From assembly GCA_964544115.1 (NCBI GenBank), contig CAZJBP010000059.1:1-20313 (forward strand): a stretch of 20,313 bases of DNA, read 5' to 3'. Origin of the DNA: CAZJBP01 sp964544115. GTDB lineage: Bacteria; Verrucomicrobiota; Kiritimatiellia; UBA8416; JADHWI01. The position numbers and the translations under genes were made by a program. Below are positions 1 to 12,900 of this stretch, piece by piece. How positions within the stretch are numbered: position 1 is the stretch's first letter; each line of letters opens with the position of its first letter. The notes below the pieces were generated by a model. It had not been told where the DNA came from and made no database searches. It saw nothing but the letters and a program-made list of their open reading frames with translations.

Positions 1-67
1 CACACCCCACCAGTGACACACAAAAAGCCGCGAACACTGCATTGAGCATGAGGTTTCTAATGCACAT
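1..67 (-). CDS. Partial lipoprotein gene overlapping the RHS 3' end; candidate immunity protein
   Basis: An ATG at 67-65 opens a frame that continues off the window edge; 22 codons are visible. The encoded start is a textbook lipoprotein signal: short n-region with Arg4, a hydrophobic stretch (residues 6-20) and a lipobox L19-V20-G21-C22. The start overlaps the last 11 nt of the RHS gene (stop at 59-57) in another frame. An AGAGGA ribosome-binding sequence at 79-74 sits 6 nt before the ATG. A second in-frame ATG at 49-47 lacks such a site. Known: Tle1 phospholipase effectors are neutralised by lipoprotein immunity partners (Tli1). Inferred: because this gene directly follows a Tle1-like toxin domain, it may be the cognate immunity lipoprotein. 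The mature domain is not visible, so function is unproven. An unrelated lipoprotein is possible. Confidence 0.6.
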   Translation of the reverse strand, partial: MCIRNLMLNAVFAAFCVSLVGC

Positions 68-947
68 ACTTTGTCCTCTTGTAGCGATCATCACCGAAGA
101 GCCCCCGGATCCAGCGCTTGATTCGATCACCTGCGTAGAGCACCCCTGTGGCTGAATCATGCATCGGCTCGGCCTTGATATCCCCCGGGTTTGCACTCCA
201 CAGGGGCTGCTCAAACCCGATACGCGATCGGTAGCGTTGAATTGCTCCATAATACTGATCCGGAAAGTCTCCCACAGGAACTCCGGCTTCCGCTGACTGA
301 ATCCACATCCAATAGAGTGCAACATATCCTTGTACTACACCTGTCTTGTACCCTTTTCCAACATCGGCGTGGACGCCAGCAAGATAGACCTGCGAAACAC
401 GCGGATCGTCCGCAAACAGAGTGACAGGGAACTTACCTCTGACATCGTGACGTGACACTGCATGAGCCGCAGCACCAACAGTATCAGGAAGTGCGAGTCT
501 GATGCCCGGGTTGACATCATTTCCGGGCCAACCAGTCGAAGCAACAGTATCGAAAGTACCAAGGAAACGGATATTAACATCCTTACCCTCGACATGGCCG
601 CCACATTCAAGAGGGATGCCAACATCTCTAATCATGTTCGCAAATTCCCGGGCGAAGGCAGCGCCGCGGCTAAAGCCGTAGATGTCAATCTGCTGGCGTG
701 CTCCCGTTTCATCTGGAGTGTTATAGGCGGCCACGAGATCTTGATACATCTCTTTAAGGCGGGCCCGGCCGCCCGCGCCAAATACACCCCCAGCGACTGA
801 GTCTGCGCCGCCACCAGTACCCACACCGGGCTGGTAATGAACTTCTCCGGCATAGAGCGCTCTCATCTCCGAAACGTTTGACTCGACATAGAACTTACTG
901 CTTGGATCGTCTTCATCAATCCAAGTGCCGCCAAACATGTAAGCATC
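57..947 (-). other. DUF2235/Tle1-like alpha/beta-hydrolase toxin domain
   Basis: Residues 4538-4833. The DUF2235 motif order is visible: F-G-G-T-W (4542-4546), S-N-V, Y-x-P-G-V-G-T (about 4575-4581), nucleophile elbow G-F-S-R-G-A with Ser4630, F-L-G-T-F-D-T-V with Asp4670, and G-V-H-A-D-V-G-x-G-Y with His4730. Known: Tle1 effectors with this Ser-Asp-His arrangement are phospholipases that damage membranes of rival bacteria. The first motif is usually F-D-G-T; here the Asp is Gly, while the catalytic residues are kept. Lipase activity is inferred. Confidence 0.85.
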
Positions 948-3900
948 CAACCCAAACTTATCCACGCCACCGACCGGATCATTCCCCACAAACCCATACA
1001 CATTCACACCCCCAGCCTCGCCGATCGGGTCGCGGGAGAGCCAGCGGCCTTGGGCGGGGGAATAGTAGCGGTAGCCGTAGTAGCACAGGCCGGTTTCGGG
1101 GTCGGTGTATTTGGTGGAGAAACCGAAGCGGGGGAGGGTGCCTGGCTTCGGAGACAGCGGGGCACCGAAGGGTGTGTAGTCCAGCGCGGTCAAGGTTCCG
1201 CTGACGGACTCCCGCACGGCGGACACATTTCCGTTGCCGTCGTAGCCGTACTCGAAGACGGATCCGTCTGAGGCCAGGGTGAAAACCAGCCCCCCTACTC
1301 CGCCGACGCCTCCGGGAACGCCGGACACGTCTGGGCCCCACACATGGAACTGCCAGGTGCCCTCACCGCCTGCCTCTTCCCCTGATGTCCGCTCGCCGAG
1401 CATGTGCCATCCATCCCACATGAAGCGCGTGCTGCGCCGCGCCACCCAATATCCGGCCGCGAGTTCATCCACCTCCGAACTCACCCGCCGACCCGCGTGG
1501 TCATAGGCGAACCGCAGCCGCCGGGCCCCGTTAGTCTCGACCACCGGATCGCACGCTACCAGCCGGTTTTCTGTGTCCCACTTGTAGCGCCACGTGCCGT
1601 CCGACAGCAAGTTTCCATCCGCATCGGTCGCAAGACCGGTCATCTCGGCGCCGGTAACGATCTGTGTGTAGGCGTTGAGCGCGTTGGCGGCATAGCGCGT
1701 CTCGATCTCGTCAACCGTAGCAGACAGCCGGTTACCCACAGGATCGAACGCGTATGTGTAGGCATGGGCGCCGTCAGCCGCGCTGACCAGTTCGTTCCGC
1801 GGGTTGTACCCGAAGGAATTCGTCACGGCGGCAACCAGCAGCGCCCCGCTGTCCTTCCGCTCCGTGCGCCGCCCGACGGAGTCCGCGCGGTACTCGTGAC
1901 ACACGGCGGCCACGCCATCCGCCGCGCTCTCCGCCGAGGCCAGCCACGGCCGTCGCGGTTCATACGTCCGCGAGACAGACCACCCGTCATCGCTCTCCCA
2001 GCCCGCAATCCGATCTGTCCCCGCCTGATACCGATAGGTCGCCGTGCGGGCCCTGTGCCCGTTCTCTGTTGTCGCCTCGCCCGAGATCGCACTCAACCGG
2101 CCGCCTCCGTCATAGCCGTACGTCACGCTCCAGCCGGCGTCGGTCGTCACCGCCTCAAGCCGGCCCGCGACCCCCGCAGCGGCATAGCCGTAGCCGATCC
2201 GGTAGCCATCCGGTCCTGCAACCGCCTCCGCCTCAAGCTCGCCGCGACCGCCATAGCTCATCGTCCGCTCGCCCTGACCGTCCTGCACCCACACCGGCCG
2301 CCCCATGCGGTCACGGCGAACCGACACGCCGGGCGTGTCGCCGCCTTCATACTCGATGTTCGTCAACAGCCCCGACGCCGGGTCGTAGGCGTAGCGCGTC
2401 ATCAATCCCCGCGCCCAGGAGCGAGCGGCCAATCGGCCCGCGGCGGTATACGCATACCGCACCCGTGCGTTGCGGCCGGTCGTTCCGCCCGCATCCGGAA
2501 GCCACTTTTCGCGGAGCAGCCCCGTGGCCTCGTCGTAGACCCAGCGGGTCACGTCGAGCGCATTGGAATGCTGGGCGAAATCGGATGCGTTGGTGATCAG
2601 CACCGAACAATCGCGAAGCGTGCCCATCGACGCCCGGCGCCCGAACGAGTCGTACGTCCACCGCACGGGATACGCGCTGCCCCACTGCGCAACGGGGCGG
2701 CCCCACAGGTCATAGGCGACATACGTGGCGTTCGTCAGCGCATTCGTTGATGCCACGACGCGGCCCGTGTCAGGGTCGAAACCATACGTCGTCCGAGCCC
2801 CCTCACCGTCTTCGGTCCACAGCACCCGGTCGTCAGACCCATACCCCGTGCGCGTCCCGCCGGTGGCCGGGTTGGTTGACGCCACGCGCCGGCCGAAGCC
2901 ATCGCAGGCGTGCCACAGCTCGACCCCGGTCGGGGCCGCGCTGTACACGGGGCGTCCGTTGAGTTCCACCTGCACGCCGTTCGTGGATGACTCGGGTGTG
3001 TCGACCGTCGTCCGCACAAGCCGGCGCGTTCGGTCAACTTCCCGCCGCCGGACCGTCACATTTCCCCAGGCATCGACAAACTCCTCCTCCGACGTGCATC
3101 CGGCGTCGAAGCCCGTCAGCCGCTGCCGATGGACTGAGTTGGTGACCGGCGTCGCGCTGTTCTCGAACGGATAGCACATCTCGGTTTGCACCTGCCACCA
3201 ACCGGCGCCTCCACCTCCCGCCGCCAGCCGCTCGCCCCGCTCGTACCGCGACCGCGACTCCCACACGCGATCCGGCCCGGCCAGATCGACGCGGCCATTG
3301 CCATTGATATCCAGCGCCGTGCGAACCTGCTCACCCAACTCGTCATAGGCATACAGCGTGTCGGCCACGCCCGGCGCCGCCGCGCGGACCCGGCGGCCGG
3401 ACTCGTCGTGAATGAAGACGTTCGTGAGGATTATTCCGCCGCCGAAGCCCGGCGCCTCCACCCGTGCGGTCCGCCCCAGCGCATCGCTGACGGTGCGCTC
3501 CCACGCCGCCGCATTCGTTCCCTGCGGGCCGGCCCAGGTCGTCGCCCATGTCGTGCCATCGGCGGCCACTCCGTAGTCACTCCACGTTGCCAGGCGCCCG
3601 TCCTCCGTGGTGCACTTCGCCGCCCCGGACCGGTAGGCCTCGCCCACCCGCTCCAGCCCGCCGGGCAGAACAGTGCGTTCGATGCGCCCGCCGGAGAGCC
3701 GCGACATTGCCATCCGCACGCCCGCTTCCGTCGTCCGGTTGGTCGCGTACCCCGCCAGGTCGTACGCCGTCGTTGAGCGGTAGGCGGTTCCGTCTTCCGA
3801 CCTCCGGGTCAGCGAGACCTGCCGACCTGCCGCGTCGAGGCCGTACTCCGTTGTCAGATCCGGCTGGGATCCAAACTCCGCGTCCACAACCCCCATCCGC

Positions 3901-6900
3901 CGCACTCCGATTTGCCGCGACAGGGCATCGAGCGCGTAGACCTGGACTCCGCCCGCCGCGTCCACGTCGCGCTCCTTGCCGCAGCAACCCCACGCCTGTT
4001 CGGTGGTCTCGCCGTTCGAGCGCACAACCTGCACTTCACGCCCCCGGTTGTCGAAGGCTCGCGCGGTCCACCCCACCCGCTGGTAATCCTCACCCGTGAA
4101 GACCTCCGTGCTTTCCATCACCGTCCGCCCGGTGGCGTCACGAATCGTCACGTCGCGCGTGGTTCGCAGAGGAAGACCTGCGGGATCGGCCAGCGTCCCC
4201 CGCACGCGCTCCCGGCGCCAGGCGGTACCGGCGCCTTCCTCGAACCGACCTTCGCCGGGCGCCACCGACGCCGTCCACGTCCCGTATGCGTAGGCGCATG
4301 TCTCGAGCGCCCCATCGGATTGCTCAACGCGCACCACGCGGCCCGCCGCGGCCGTGCCGTCCTCCGGCTGATACGTGGTGACCGTGCGCGGATTCCCGGG
4401 CGTTCCGTAGGCGTTTCCAGCCTGCACACACGCCTCCGACACCTCCACCCGCCGACCGCCGGCGTCGAGGAAGTAGGCCGCATAGCTGCTCTCGGTCAGC
4501 ACGCCGCACACCTCCGTGCGCGTCGAGCGCGCCGTGGAGGGCCAGAGGCTGCCGTCGTCGCGCGGGTCCACCGGGGCGTAGCCGTATGTCGTGACCTTCG
4601 CCCGCTCCGCCGGCGTCCCCGAGGGCTGATCCTTCCAGCACTCCACGACCCTGGAGAGCCGGCCGGTGGCATCATACTCATACCGCGTCCACCCGCCGCC
4701 CGGAGCCGTGTCGGCCAGCACCCGGCCGTACTGGCCGGTCACGGAGCTGTCCGTGCCGTACGCCCAGGTCGACACCAGGATCTCGCCTCCGGCATCGACC
4801 TCGCGCCGCACGGTCTCCCGTCCCCACGGATACACAGCTTCCCACTCGACCGTGCGGCTGACGACGCCGGAGTCGACCCCGCTGACCTCCGTCCTGATCA
4901 CCCGCGTGTCCGCCGACGCCCACTCGCTCACCCGGCGCGTGCGGGTCAACCCGTTGCCCTGCGTCAGAATCCATGTCCCCCCCGCGTCCCGCGTTTCAAA
5001 GGCGTTGGTCACCGACAGCCCATCCTCCGTCTTCACGACATCCACCCGCGTGGTCCCGCCGTCGCCCGAGCCCACCCTGGAGATAGCCCATTCACTGACC
5101 GGCTCACCGTCGAACAGGTGCACACCGTTGGTCGCCACCCCCGCAGACTGGTCGAGTCCGTACCAGCGAACGACGTAACCCGAGGCGTTCGTGCAGACCA
5201 CATCCGCCGCGCCGTCGGGCGCCAGCACCTGACGCACCCAGCCGTTTGTATCGTGCAGCACTCGCACGGCGTCGCTGTCGACGGCCACCCGCAGTCCCGA
5301 CGGCGTCCAGGCATTTGTGCCGAGCGACTCCTCGAACACATACAGGCGCCCGGCGGTTTCTCCTTCCGAATCGGTCCCGAGGTAGATGTTCACGTGGAAG
5401 CTCGACAGCGCCGCGTGTCCGTTGCCGCCGACCTTGTCGCAGGAGGGGCACTCTACGCAGTCGATCTCGATCTTCGCCTGCTTGCCGGACAGCTCCGGGC
5501 ACGCCACGCCGGCGGCCTCCGCCCGCGCCGACACCCAGCCGTAGGCGCTCTGCTTGTCGATGCGAACCACGCCGGTGCTCTCGTCGATCGTGGCCAGCAC
5601 ATCGCCGTTGCGGCCATACTGGTCGGCCAGCGACCACTTCACGGGCCAGCCCTCGGGAAGCACCACGGCCCGCGCCTGCGTCGAGCAGCCCACGCCGACC
5701 TCCTTCTCGGCTTCCACCCCGGTAATCTCGACGACCGTGAACGGCACCTGCACGGTCTTGTCCCCCAGCAGCGCCGTCACCTGATCCGTCCGCACCTGCT
5801 TCGACCCGCAGACGCCGCGCAGCACCGCCTCGGCCGTGCCGCCCACGGGCACGCTCACAACGCGCGGCGTGATGGTGGCCGACGGGTCGCAGAACAATTG
5901 CACCGAGTGCGACGCCGGGCAGCCCTCGTCGATGCAGCCGTCAACCGTGACCTTGACCGTGACGCCGCAGCCCACGGCAAGGTCCGGCTCCTCAATTTCC
6001 AGCCCCACATTCAGGTCCTCGGTGCAGCGGTTGGCGCCGACGGACGTGGCGGGGGGCCGGGGCGACGAGCTGGACGAGGAGCCGATGCCGCCCGGCGAGG
6101 TGACCACCAGCGGCCCGGGATCCCACACCACCGGAGTCCCATGGCTGTCGGTGCTGCCCAGCACGTAGAACTGGGCCGTCGACCGCTGCACCTGCTCTTT
6201 GGCGCACGTGCTTTCATACGAAAACTGCGCTGTCGTGGAATACACGCCGCCGGCAGCCCCACCCTCGCCCGAAGTCGGCGACAGGCACGTCACGCGGTAC
6301 GGAACCACGGCCTCCTGTCCCGCCGCCAGCACCGTCGGGCAGGGCCCGCTCAACTCCACCCGGAAGAACGCGTCCGGTGTCGGGAACGCCGGACGGATGT
6401 TGTCCGCGCGGATGAGCCCCACGTTCTTCAGCCGTATCTCACCCCGGAAGACATCGCCGCGGCTCATGTCCGGCAGGGTGACGGACGTGGGATTGCACAC
6501 GACCACCGCGGCCGGCACGTCCGTCTCGTACGTCGCGCTCAGGACGACCTCGTAACGGTCCTCGATCAGGGTCGGCACCACGCGCCATTCGACGCTCACC
6601 ACGCGGCAGGGCATGAAGACTTCAGCGCTGCCGGTGACGCCCGGATCCACGCGCACCGAGCCGCTGACCGCGTCGTGACCGTCCGCCGTGATGCGGTAGT
6701 CGTAGGTGCCGGCCTGCAGATCGCGAAAGAGCGCCTCCCCGCGCCGGTCGGTCACCCGCGTCTGTTCGGCATCCAGGCTGGCGGCGCGGCGCACGCGGAC
6801 CGTCGCGCCGCTCACGCCGGTATTGGTCGAGGCGCCGGTCACCTGCCCGTAGTAGAGATCGCTCACGCGGAACAGGAAGTCGCCCGCGCCGGACTCGGAA

Positions 6901-9900
6901 ACGACGACGGCGGCGCCCATTTTGGCCTGCGCATGGTTCGATGCGGAAAGAACTATCTGACACTCGAGCCAGCCCGGGACAACGTTGCCGTCGGGTTCCG
7001 CGCTCAGCACCACATCACGCCACGCGCCTGGCTGAATATCGCCGAGCGCCGCGGGCGAAATCCGGATCCAGGCCGGTGCGGGTCCGCCATCCGGAAGGCG
7101 CACCGCGGCCGTCACGCCCTCCAGATCGGCCTGACCGCTGTTCCCCACTCGCAGTTCACTCGTGTTGCGTGCCCCGGCGGTCACACCCATGAGCAGGCGC
7201 TCGGGCAGCAAGGTCAGGGCGGGAGCGGCTTCCGTCAGGCGATAGCGCACCGGCACCGAGGCCCACGGCTCGCTCTCGCCATCGCTCACCACGCTCCAGA
7301 CCACGCGTCCGGTGGCAGACGCCCGGTTGTCGCCCCAGAGCGTCGCCCCCAGAGTCGCGGCCTCTCCCGCGGGCAGGAACCGGCCTGCCGCCGGTTCTAC
7401 GTGAAGCCCCGGCGGCAGCTGATCTTCCTTCCGGCACGCCAGCCGCGCGTTCGTCAGCGACAGCGTGTCGGCGGCCGTGACCGTCACGCTGAGCCGCTGC
7501 TCGTAGTTCCGGGGCAGCGTCACGTCGAAGGCGTCGGGGGTCACGGCGATCCGATTGACGCTGAACGAGCACTGCCCAAGGCTCGCGCGCTCATCGGGAT
7601 GGCCCGCCCACACGTCGAACGCGCCGGAACTGAGGGCGGGCGGGGTAAAGACGCATTCCCAGACACCGTTGGATCCCGACGTGCATGAGAGCGTGTGGGT
7701 CGTCGCCCCATTCCGCACGGTCACAGCCACGGGACAATCCGCCGCCGGCTCACCTGTATCCCGCCTCAGAGCCTCGCCCCGCAGGCGCACATCGCCGCCG
7801 CGCGACACGTTGGGCACAGCCTCCCTTGCAACGGCCGTGTATGGCGTGTCCGTCAGCACCGCCTCGCAGGTGGTGGTAAAGCCCTCCACTCTCAGCGGGT
7901 GGTCGCTTCCGAGACCGTGATGCAGCCGGTCGACCGTCAGCCTCAGCACCACGCGACCCTCGGCCGTCGACGGGACGTTCAACGACGTCTCGCCGACACA
8001 GGCGCTGCCTCCCGCTTGAACGCGCAGCACCGTCGTCCCATCACCCAACGTAATCTCTTGCTCTCCCAAGACCTCGCGCAGAGGCGCCGCGGCCAGCACA
8101 AAGCCGTCCGACGTCTCAAGGAAGAAACGGACCTCATCGGAAGGTCGCGAGCCGTTGCCCCTCGCCGTGATCAACTCGACATCCTCGGCGCCCGGGTTGG
8201 TCAGCACGAACGAGACCCCCGCCACGCCGCCGCGAATCACGCCGCCGTGCCTCAATTCGGCGGTCAGCAGACCGTTTCCTGCGGGCACGCGATGCGTTCC
8301 GATCACCGTGGCGCGTTCACCCCCACCGATGGACACCTGATCTACTCGTGCCGTCACGCTGACGACGTCTGGAAGACTGGCGCTTCCGGGCATCACCACG
8401 CTGACTTCGCCCGTGGAGCCTTCCGCAACAGAGAACGCCGGCGACACCGAAGACACGCCGCCCGCAGTGGCTGTCAGCACGGCGTCGGTCAATTCCCCGG
8501 GCCCCGCGTTGCGGACGCTGAACGACAGCCGGTTCATCAGGCCCCGTAACAGAAGGGCGTCAGGCGTGGCGGACACGTCCAGCCACGGCAGGCTGACGCG
8601 TCGCGCCGCGCTCTCTTTCTCGATCCCCGCCGCCAGATCGACAGCGCTCACTTCATACACGCGACCCGCGCGGCCGCAAGTCACATCGGTGAAACGGGTG
8701 ATCGCCGGCGCAAGCACTTCACCGGAGAGCAAGCACCGGCCATTCGCATCGACCGCGTGCACCCGGTAGCCGGAGATCCCTTCCGCGGCCGCGTGCCTCC
8801 ATTCCAGGCTGGGCGGCCCATCGCCCTCCCGCGACACGCTCAACCCCGTTACGGGCACCAGCGTGAGGTTGGTGTAGGCGGCCTCGGACGGCTCCGACTC
8901 GTTGCCAGCCGCATCCAGAGCCGTGACGGCATAGAATACCGGGCGCTGCGGCGGATCCGCGTCCAGAGTTCCGCACCCCGAAGCCGCTCGCAGAATCGGC
9001 GCAAGGTTGGCTACCGAGGTCGCGGTGATCCGGTCCACCGATCGATAGGCATTGTAGCTCACCACATCCAACGCAGCCGGCGGCGTCCAGCTCAGCTGCA
9101 ATCCGCTGCCCCCGAGCGCCAGCCGCAATCCCATCGGTGAACCGGGCGGCGTGGCATCGGCCACCAGCGCCAGTTCCGCCGAGGCCGGCCCGACCGATTC
9201 ATCCGCGGGCGCACAGCGGACGGTGCTGACGGCGTAGAGGTTGGTTCCTTCGGGCGCAGCTTCCGCAAAGCTCGTCGCACCACCGGTCCGGCCGCACACA
9301 ACGGCCTCGGCGGCGCCAGGCCCGCGGCGGCGCACCTCGAAATCGCACGCTCCATCCATGGCGCCCCAGCTCATTTCCACCCGTCCGCCAGGCCGAGCCG
9401 CCCCGACCACCTGCGCAGGCGGAGGAAGCGCAGGCAGGTCGCCCTGGTAGACGATCCAATGGCTTCGATCGACCCGCGTGGTGGCGATATTCCCCAAATC
9501 GTCAGCCGCCGTGACCCGCATTTCGAGCGTTTGCGGCTGCGCGCCCGCCGCGGCATCAAACGCGATCGACCCGGACCACGATGCCGCAGTCAGGGGATCC
9601 AGCGCCACAGGCCGCCAGTCTTGTGCCGACGGCTGCAGCCGCACCTCGCACTCCGGTTGAACGGCGGGGATGTCGGAAGGCGCGAACACCGCAACCGCGA
9701 CCAGCGACGTCGGGGCTGCCGCGTCGTTGCGCACCGGAGGCTCGGGGTACAGCGCGACACGTTCCGGGGCCGGCCCGGTGGTGTCGACGACGATCCGATC
9801 GCCGGCCCGGATGGCCGATCCGCCGTTTCCGGCGCGGTCCCGCGCGGCCAGATTGGCATACCACGTCCCGTTCGGCGTGTCCGACATCACGGTCAGGCGA

Positions 9901-12900
9901 CCCACGTAGACCTCCCCCGTCCCGCGGACCAGCGGCACCCACCAGGGCGATTGGCCCGACAGGTTAAACGAGAGGAACGGCACGGTCATCAGCGGCTCGC
10001 TGACGGTAAGGCGGATGTCGATCGCGCCGGCACCAAAGCGCGTTCCCGAGCGCGGGCCGGTGGACGCGTAGTCGATCGATCGCGCCTCCGGCAGCGTCGC
10101 ATCGCTCTCGCCCCACGCTTCAGCCGACAGCGGACCTTCCAGGCCGCTGCGGCTCACCGACGCGACGCGGTAGACATGCTGGCCCTCGGATGGCGGCATA
10201 TCCGAGAACGCGGTCCCGACGCACGGGGACGCGGTCACCCTCGCCGCCGACGCCCGCTCCGTGAACGATCCGGACGCACGATAGACATGGTAGCCTGCGG
10301 GGAGCAGCCCCGAGGGCGCAGCCCACGTCAACCGCACCCCTCCAAGTTCGCGGGAGGCCGCCTGCACGCCGGTTGGCGGAACCGGAAGCGCCGTGTCGAC
10401 GATCAACGTCAGAGGATCGGAAGGGCCGCTGTCGCCCGGGCGATTGGTCGCGACGGCCCGAACGGCGTTCGTGCCCTCCCCCAGCAGGACGTCCCCGGAA
10501 AACGCGCCCGCGCGGTCGACTGCCGGCAACCCCGCCGCGACGACGCCGTTCACGACCAGCCTCACCGCATCGCTGTTCGCGTCCGCGCGCCCCGTGACGA
10601 GGACCGACCTCGTGCCGAGAACGGACCCGGCGGAGGGCGTCAGCAGGACGGGGCGGGCGGGCGGCTCAAGGCGCACGTCGAGCGTTCCCTGGGCACTCGA
10701 TGCATTTCCCAGCGCATCCGTCGCCCGCACCTCGATGCGGTGAGATCCGTCGCGTGTGGCCGCCACGCGCCAGGAGCACCGGTACTGCGGTCCGGATCCG
10801 GGCTCTCTTTCCAACGGCGCGCCGTCGGCCGAGAACTCGACGGTCCCCACGCCGGCCGGATCGGCCGCATCCACCGAGAGGACGCCGGTCCCGGTGGCCA
10901 CGGCGGGCAACGGCTGGCCGTTCCACCGCAGCGACGAAAGCAGCGGGCCAAGCGTGTCGGCCTTCGCCACCGCCGGGACGCACACCACGTGCGGCCGTTC
11001 GGCTCCGGCCACATTCACGGCCGTGACCGCCACGTGGTTCGTACGGCCGTTTGGCAGGCCCGACAGAACGGCCGAACACAGCGGCCCCGTCACGGCGGGC
11101 GCACGGCCGCTCACCGTCTCAAACGGCACCTCGCCAAGGTAGACTGCATAGCGGGCCACATGGGCGGCGGGCTCCACCGCTGTCCATCTGACCGTTACGC
11201 GCTCGTGTCCGGGCTCCACCACCAGGCCGGTCACCTGCGGCAGCCACGTGCAGCCCGTAACGGCGGCCGCGGTGGAGGCGTTCCCCGTGCCGTCGAGCGC
11301 CCGTACGCTGATGGAAGCCCGGGTGGCGGAAGGAAAGCCTGCGATCACGTGCTGCGTGGCCGGCGGGAGGACGCGAGCCGCCTCCGAGCCATCCACGGAA
11401 ACGCTATACGCGGCCAGGTCTGCTGCCACCGGCTCGGGCGGCAGCCAGGCCAGCGCAATCGAGTGTTCGTCACACGACGCCGACAAACTCCGCGCAGGCC
11501 CCGGGGCCTGAACGTCGACGGGAACGACCGGCATGGATGCCACGTCCGGACTCGCGCGCCCGCCGAGATCGAACGCCGCAACTGCAAGGTGCGACGTCGC
11601 TCCGCGCGGCAAGTCGCGGAGCACGGTCCTTTTCATCCCCGCCGCGTTGGTGACAGCGGGCGCAGCCAGCGTCCTGTCGGTGAAGGGTGACGACGACACG
11701 TAGACGACATAGGCGGCGATGTCCGCACCGTTGGCGTCCTCGTCATACGTGGACCAGTCCACTTCAACGGTCTGACCATCGCCCTCCGGCCGGAGTACCA
11801 ATCCGCTCACGGCGCCTGGCGCCTGGTCATCGAAGACGATCTCCACCGCCGTCGCCGCGCTGACGTTGCCGGCGCGGTCCTGACACGTCAGGCTGAAGAC
11901 GTTGCGTCCGCCGTGCAGCGGCAGGTCCAGGCTCCACGCTGTCTCCGGTCCGGCGGCCACGCGTAGAACCCCATCGACTCGCAGCGCCGCGCCGGCTTCC
12001 TTCAGCCCGGAAACGGTCTGGTGCGCAACGGCCGTCGGCGACGACACCGGGCGTACGGTTGGCGCAGCCGGCGGCACCCGATCGACCGTAAACGTCGACT
12101 GAAGCAGCGGCGACACGTTCCCCACCTGGTCGGTCAGCCGTACGCGGATGACATAGTCGCCATCCAGAAGACTGCCCTGCGGGCGCCACACCCATCCGCT
12201 CGCCTCAAGGGCGCCGTCTCCCGGCACGGGCCACCCCTGGCGCTCAAGCGTCACTTCGCACTGCGATTCATCTAGACCGCTGCCTGTTTCGGCGACGACG
12301 ACTTCTATGCGGGCAGGCGCAACCGCGAGGCAGGCGCCGTTGGTGGGCGCGAGGCCGACAGCCGCTGGCGGCTGCGTGTCCGACACGATGCGGTACACGT
12401 TGGTGCACGAGGCGTTGCCTGCGACATCCCGGCCATGGACCGCCAGGTCATTAACCCCTTCCTGTAGCGATTGTGTCGTCGTCCAGGGCCCGGAACCGTT
12501 GCTGACCGCCTCCACCGGGCTGATCCAGACAGAGGTGCGGTCATCGCGCGTTCCAGTGAGGGTGATCGAAGACGCACGAACCGTGGTCGCGACCGGCAGC
12601 GGCGAAAGTCCGCTGACCTGCGGCGGAGCCGGCGGGATGCGGTCCAGCGTGAAGGGCACGGCCACGCTGCTCTCAAGCCGTGCGCCAGCCACGGAGACCA
12701 GGCCCGAGGCAACGCTGAGCACGTAGTCGCCATCCAGATCGATCGGTTCCACGGGAACGAGGAGCGCGCTGAAGCCTCGCACATCCGCCGATGCGAGCTC
12801 AACCGGCCCCGCCGGTCCGCTCACCGTGAAGCGAGCCGTCGTGGCCGACAGCGGGTTCACGCCCGTATTGAAGCGGACCACGAGGCCGGTGATGCTGCCG

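Noticed and set aside
3912..7688. 1258-codon open frame on the plus strand
   Set aside because: Antisense to the RHS gene, very rich in Arg, His and Pro, and without any recognisable domain. Long spurious frames are expected opposite GC-rich genes.
9459..11690. 743-codon open frame on the plus strand
   Set aside because: Antisense shadow of the FnIII-like array, with Arg-rich low-complexity translation.
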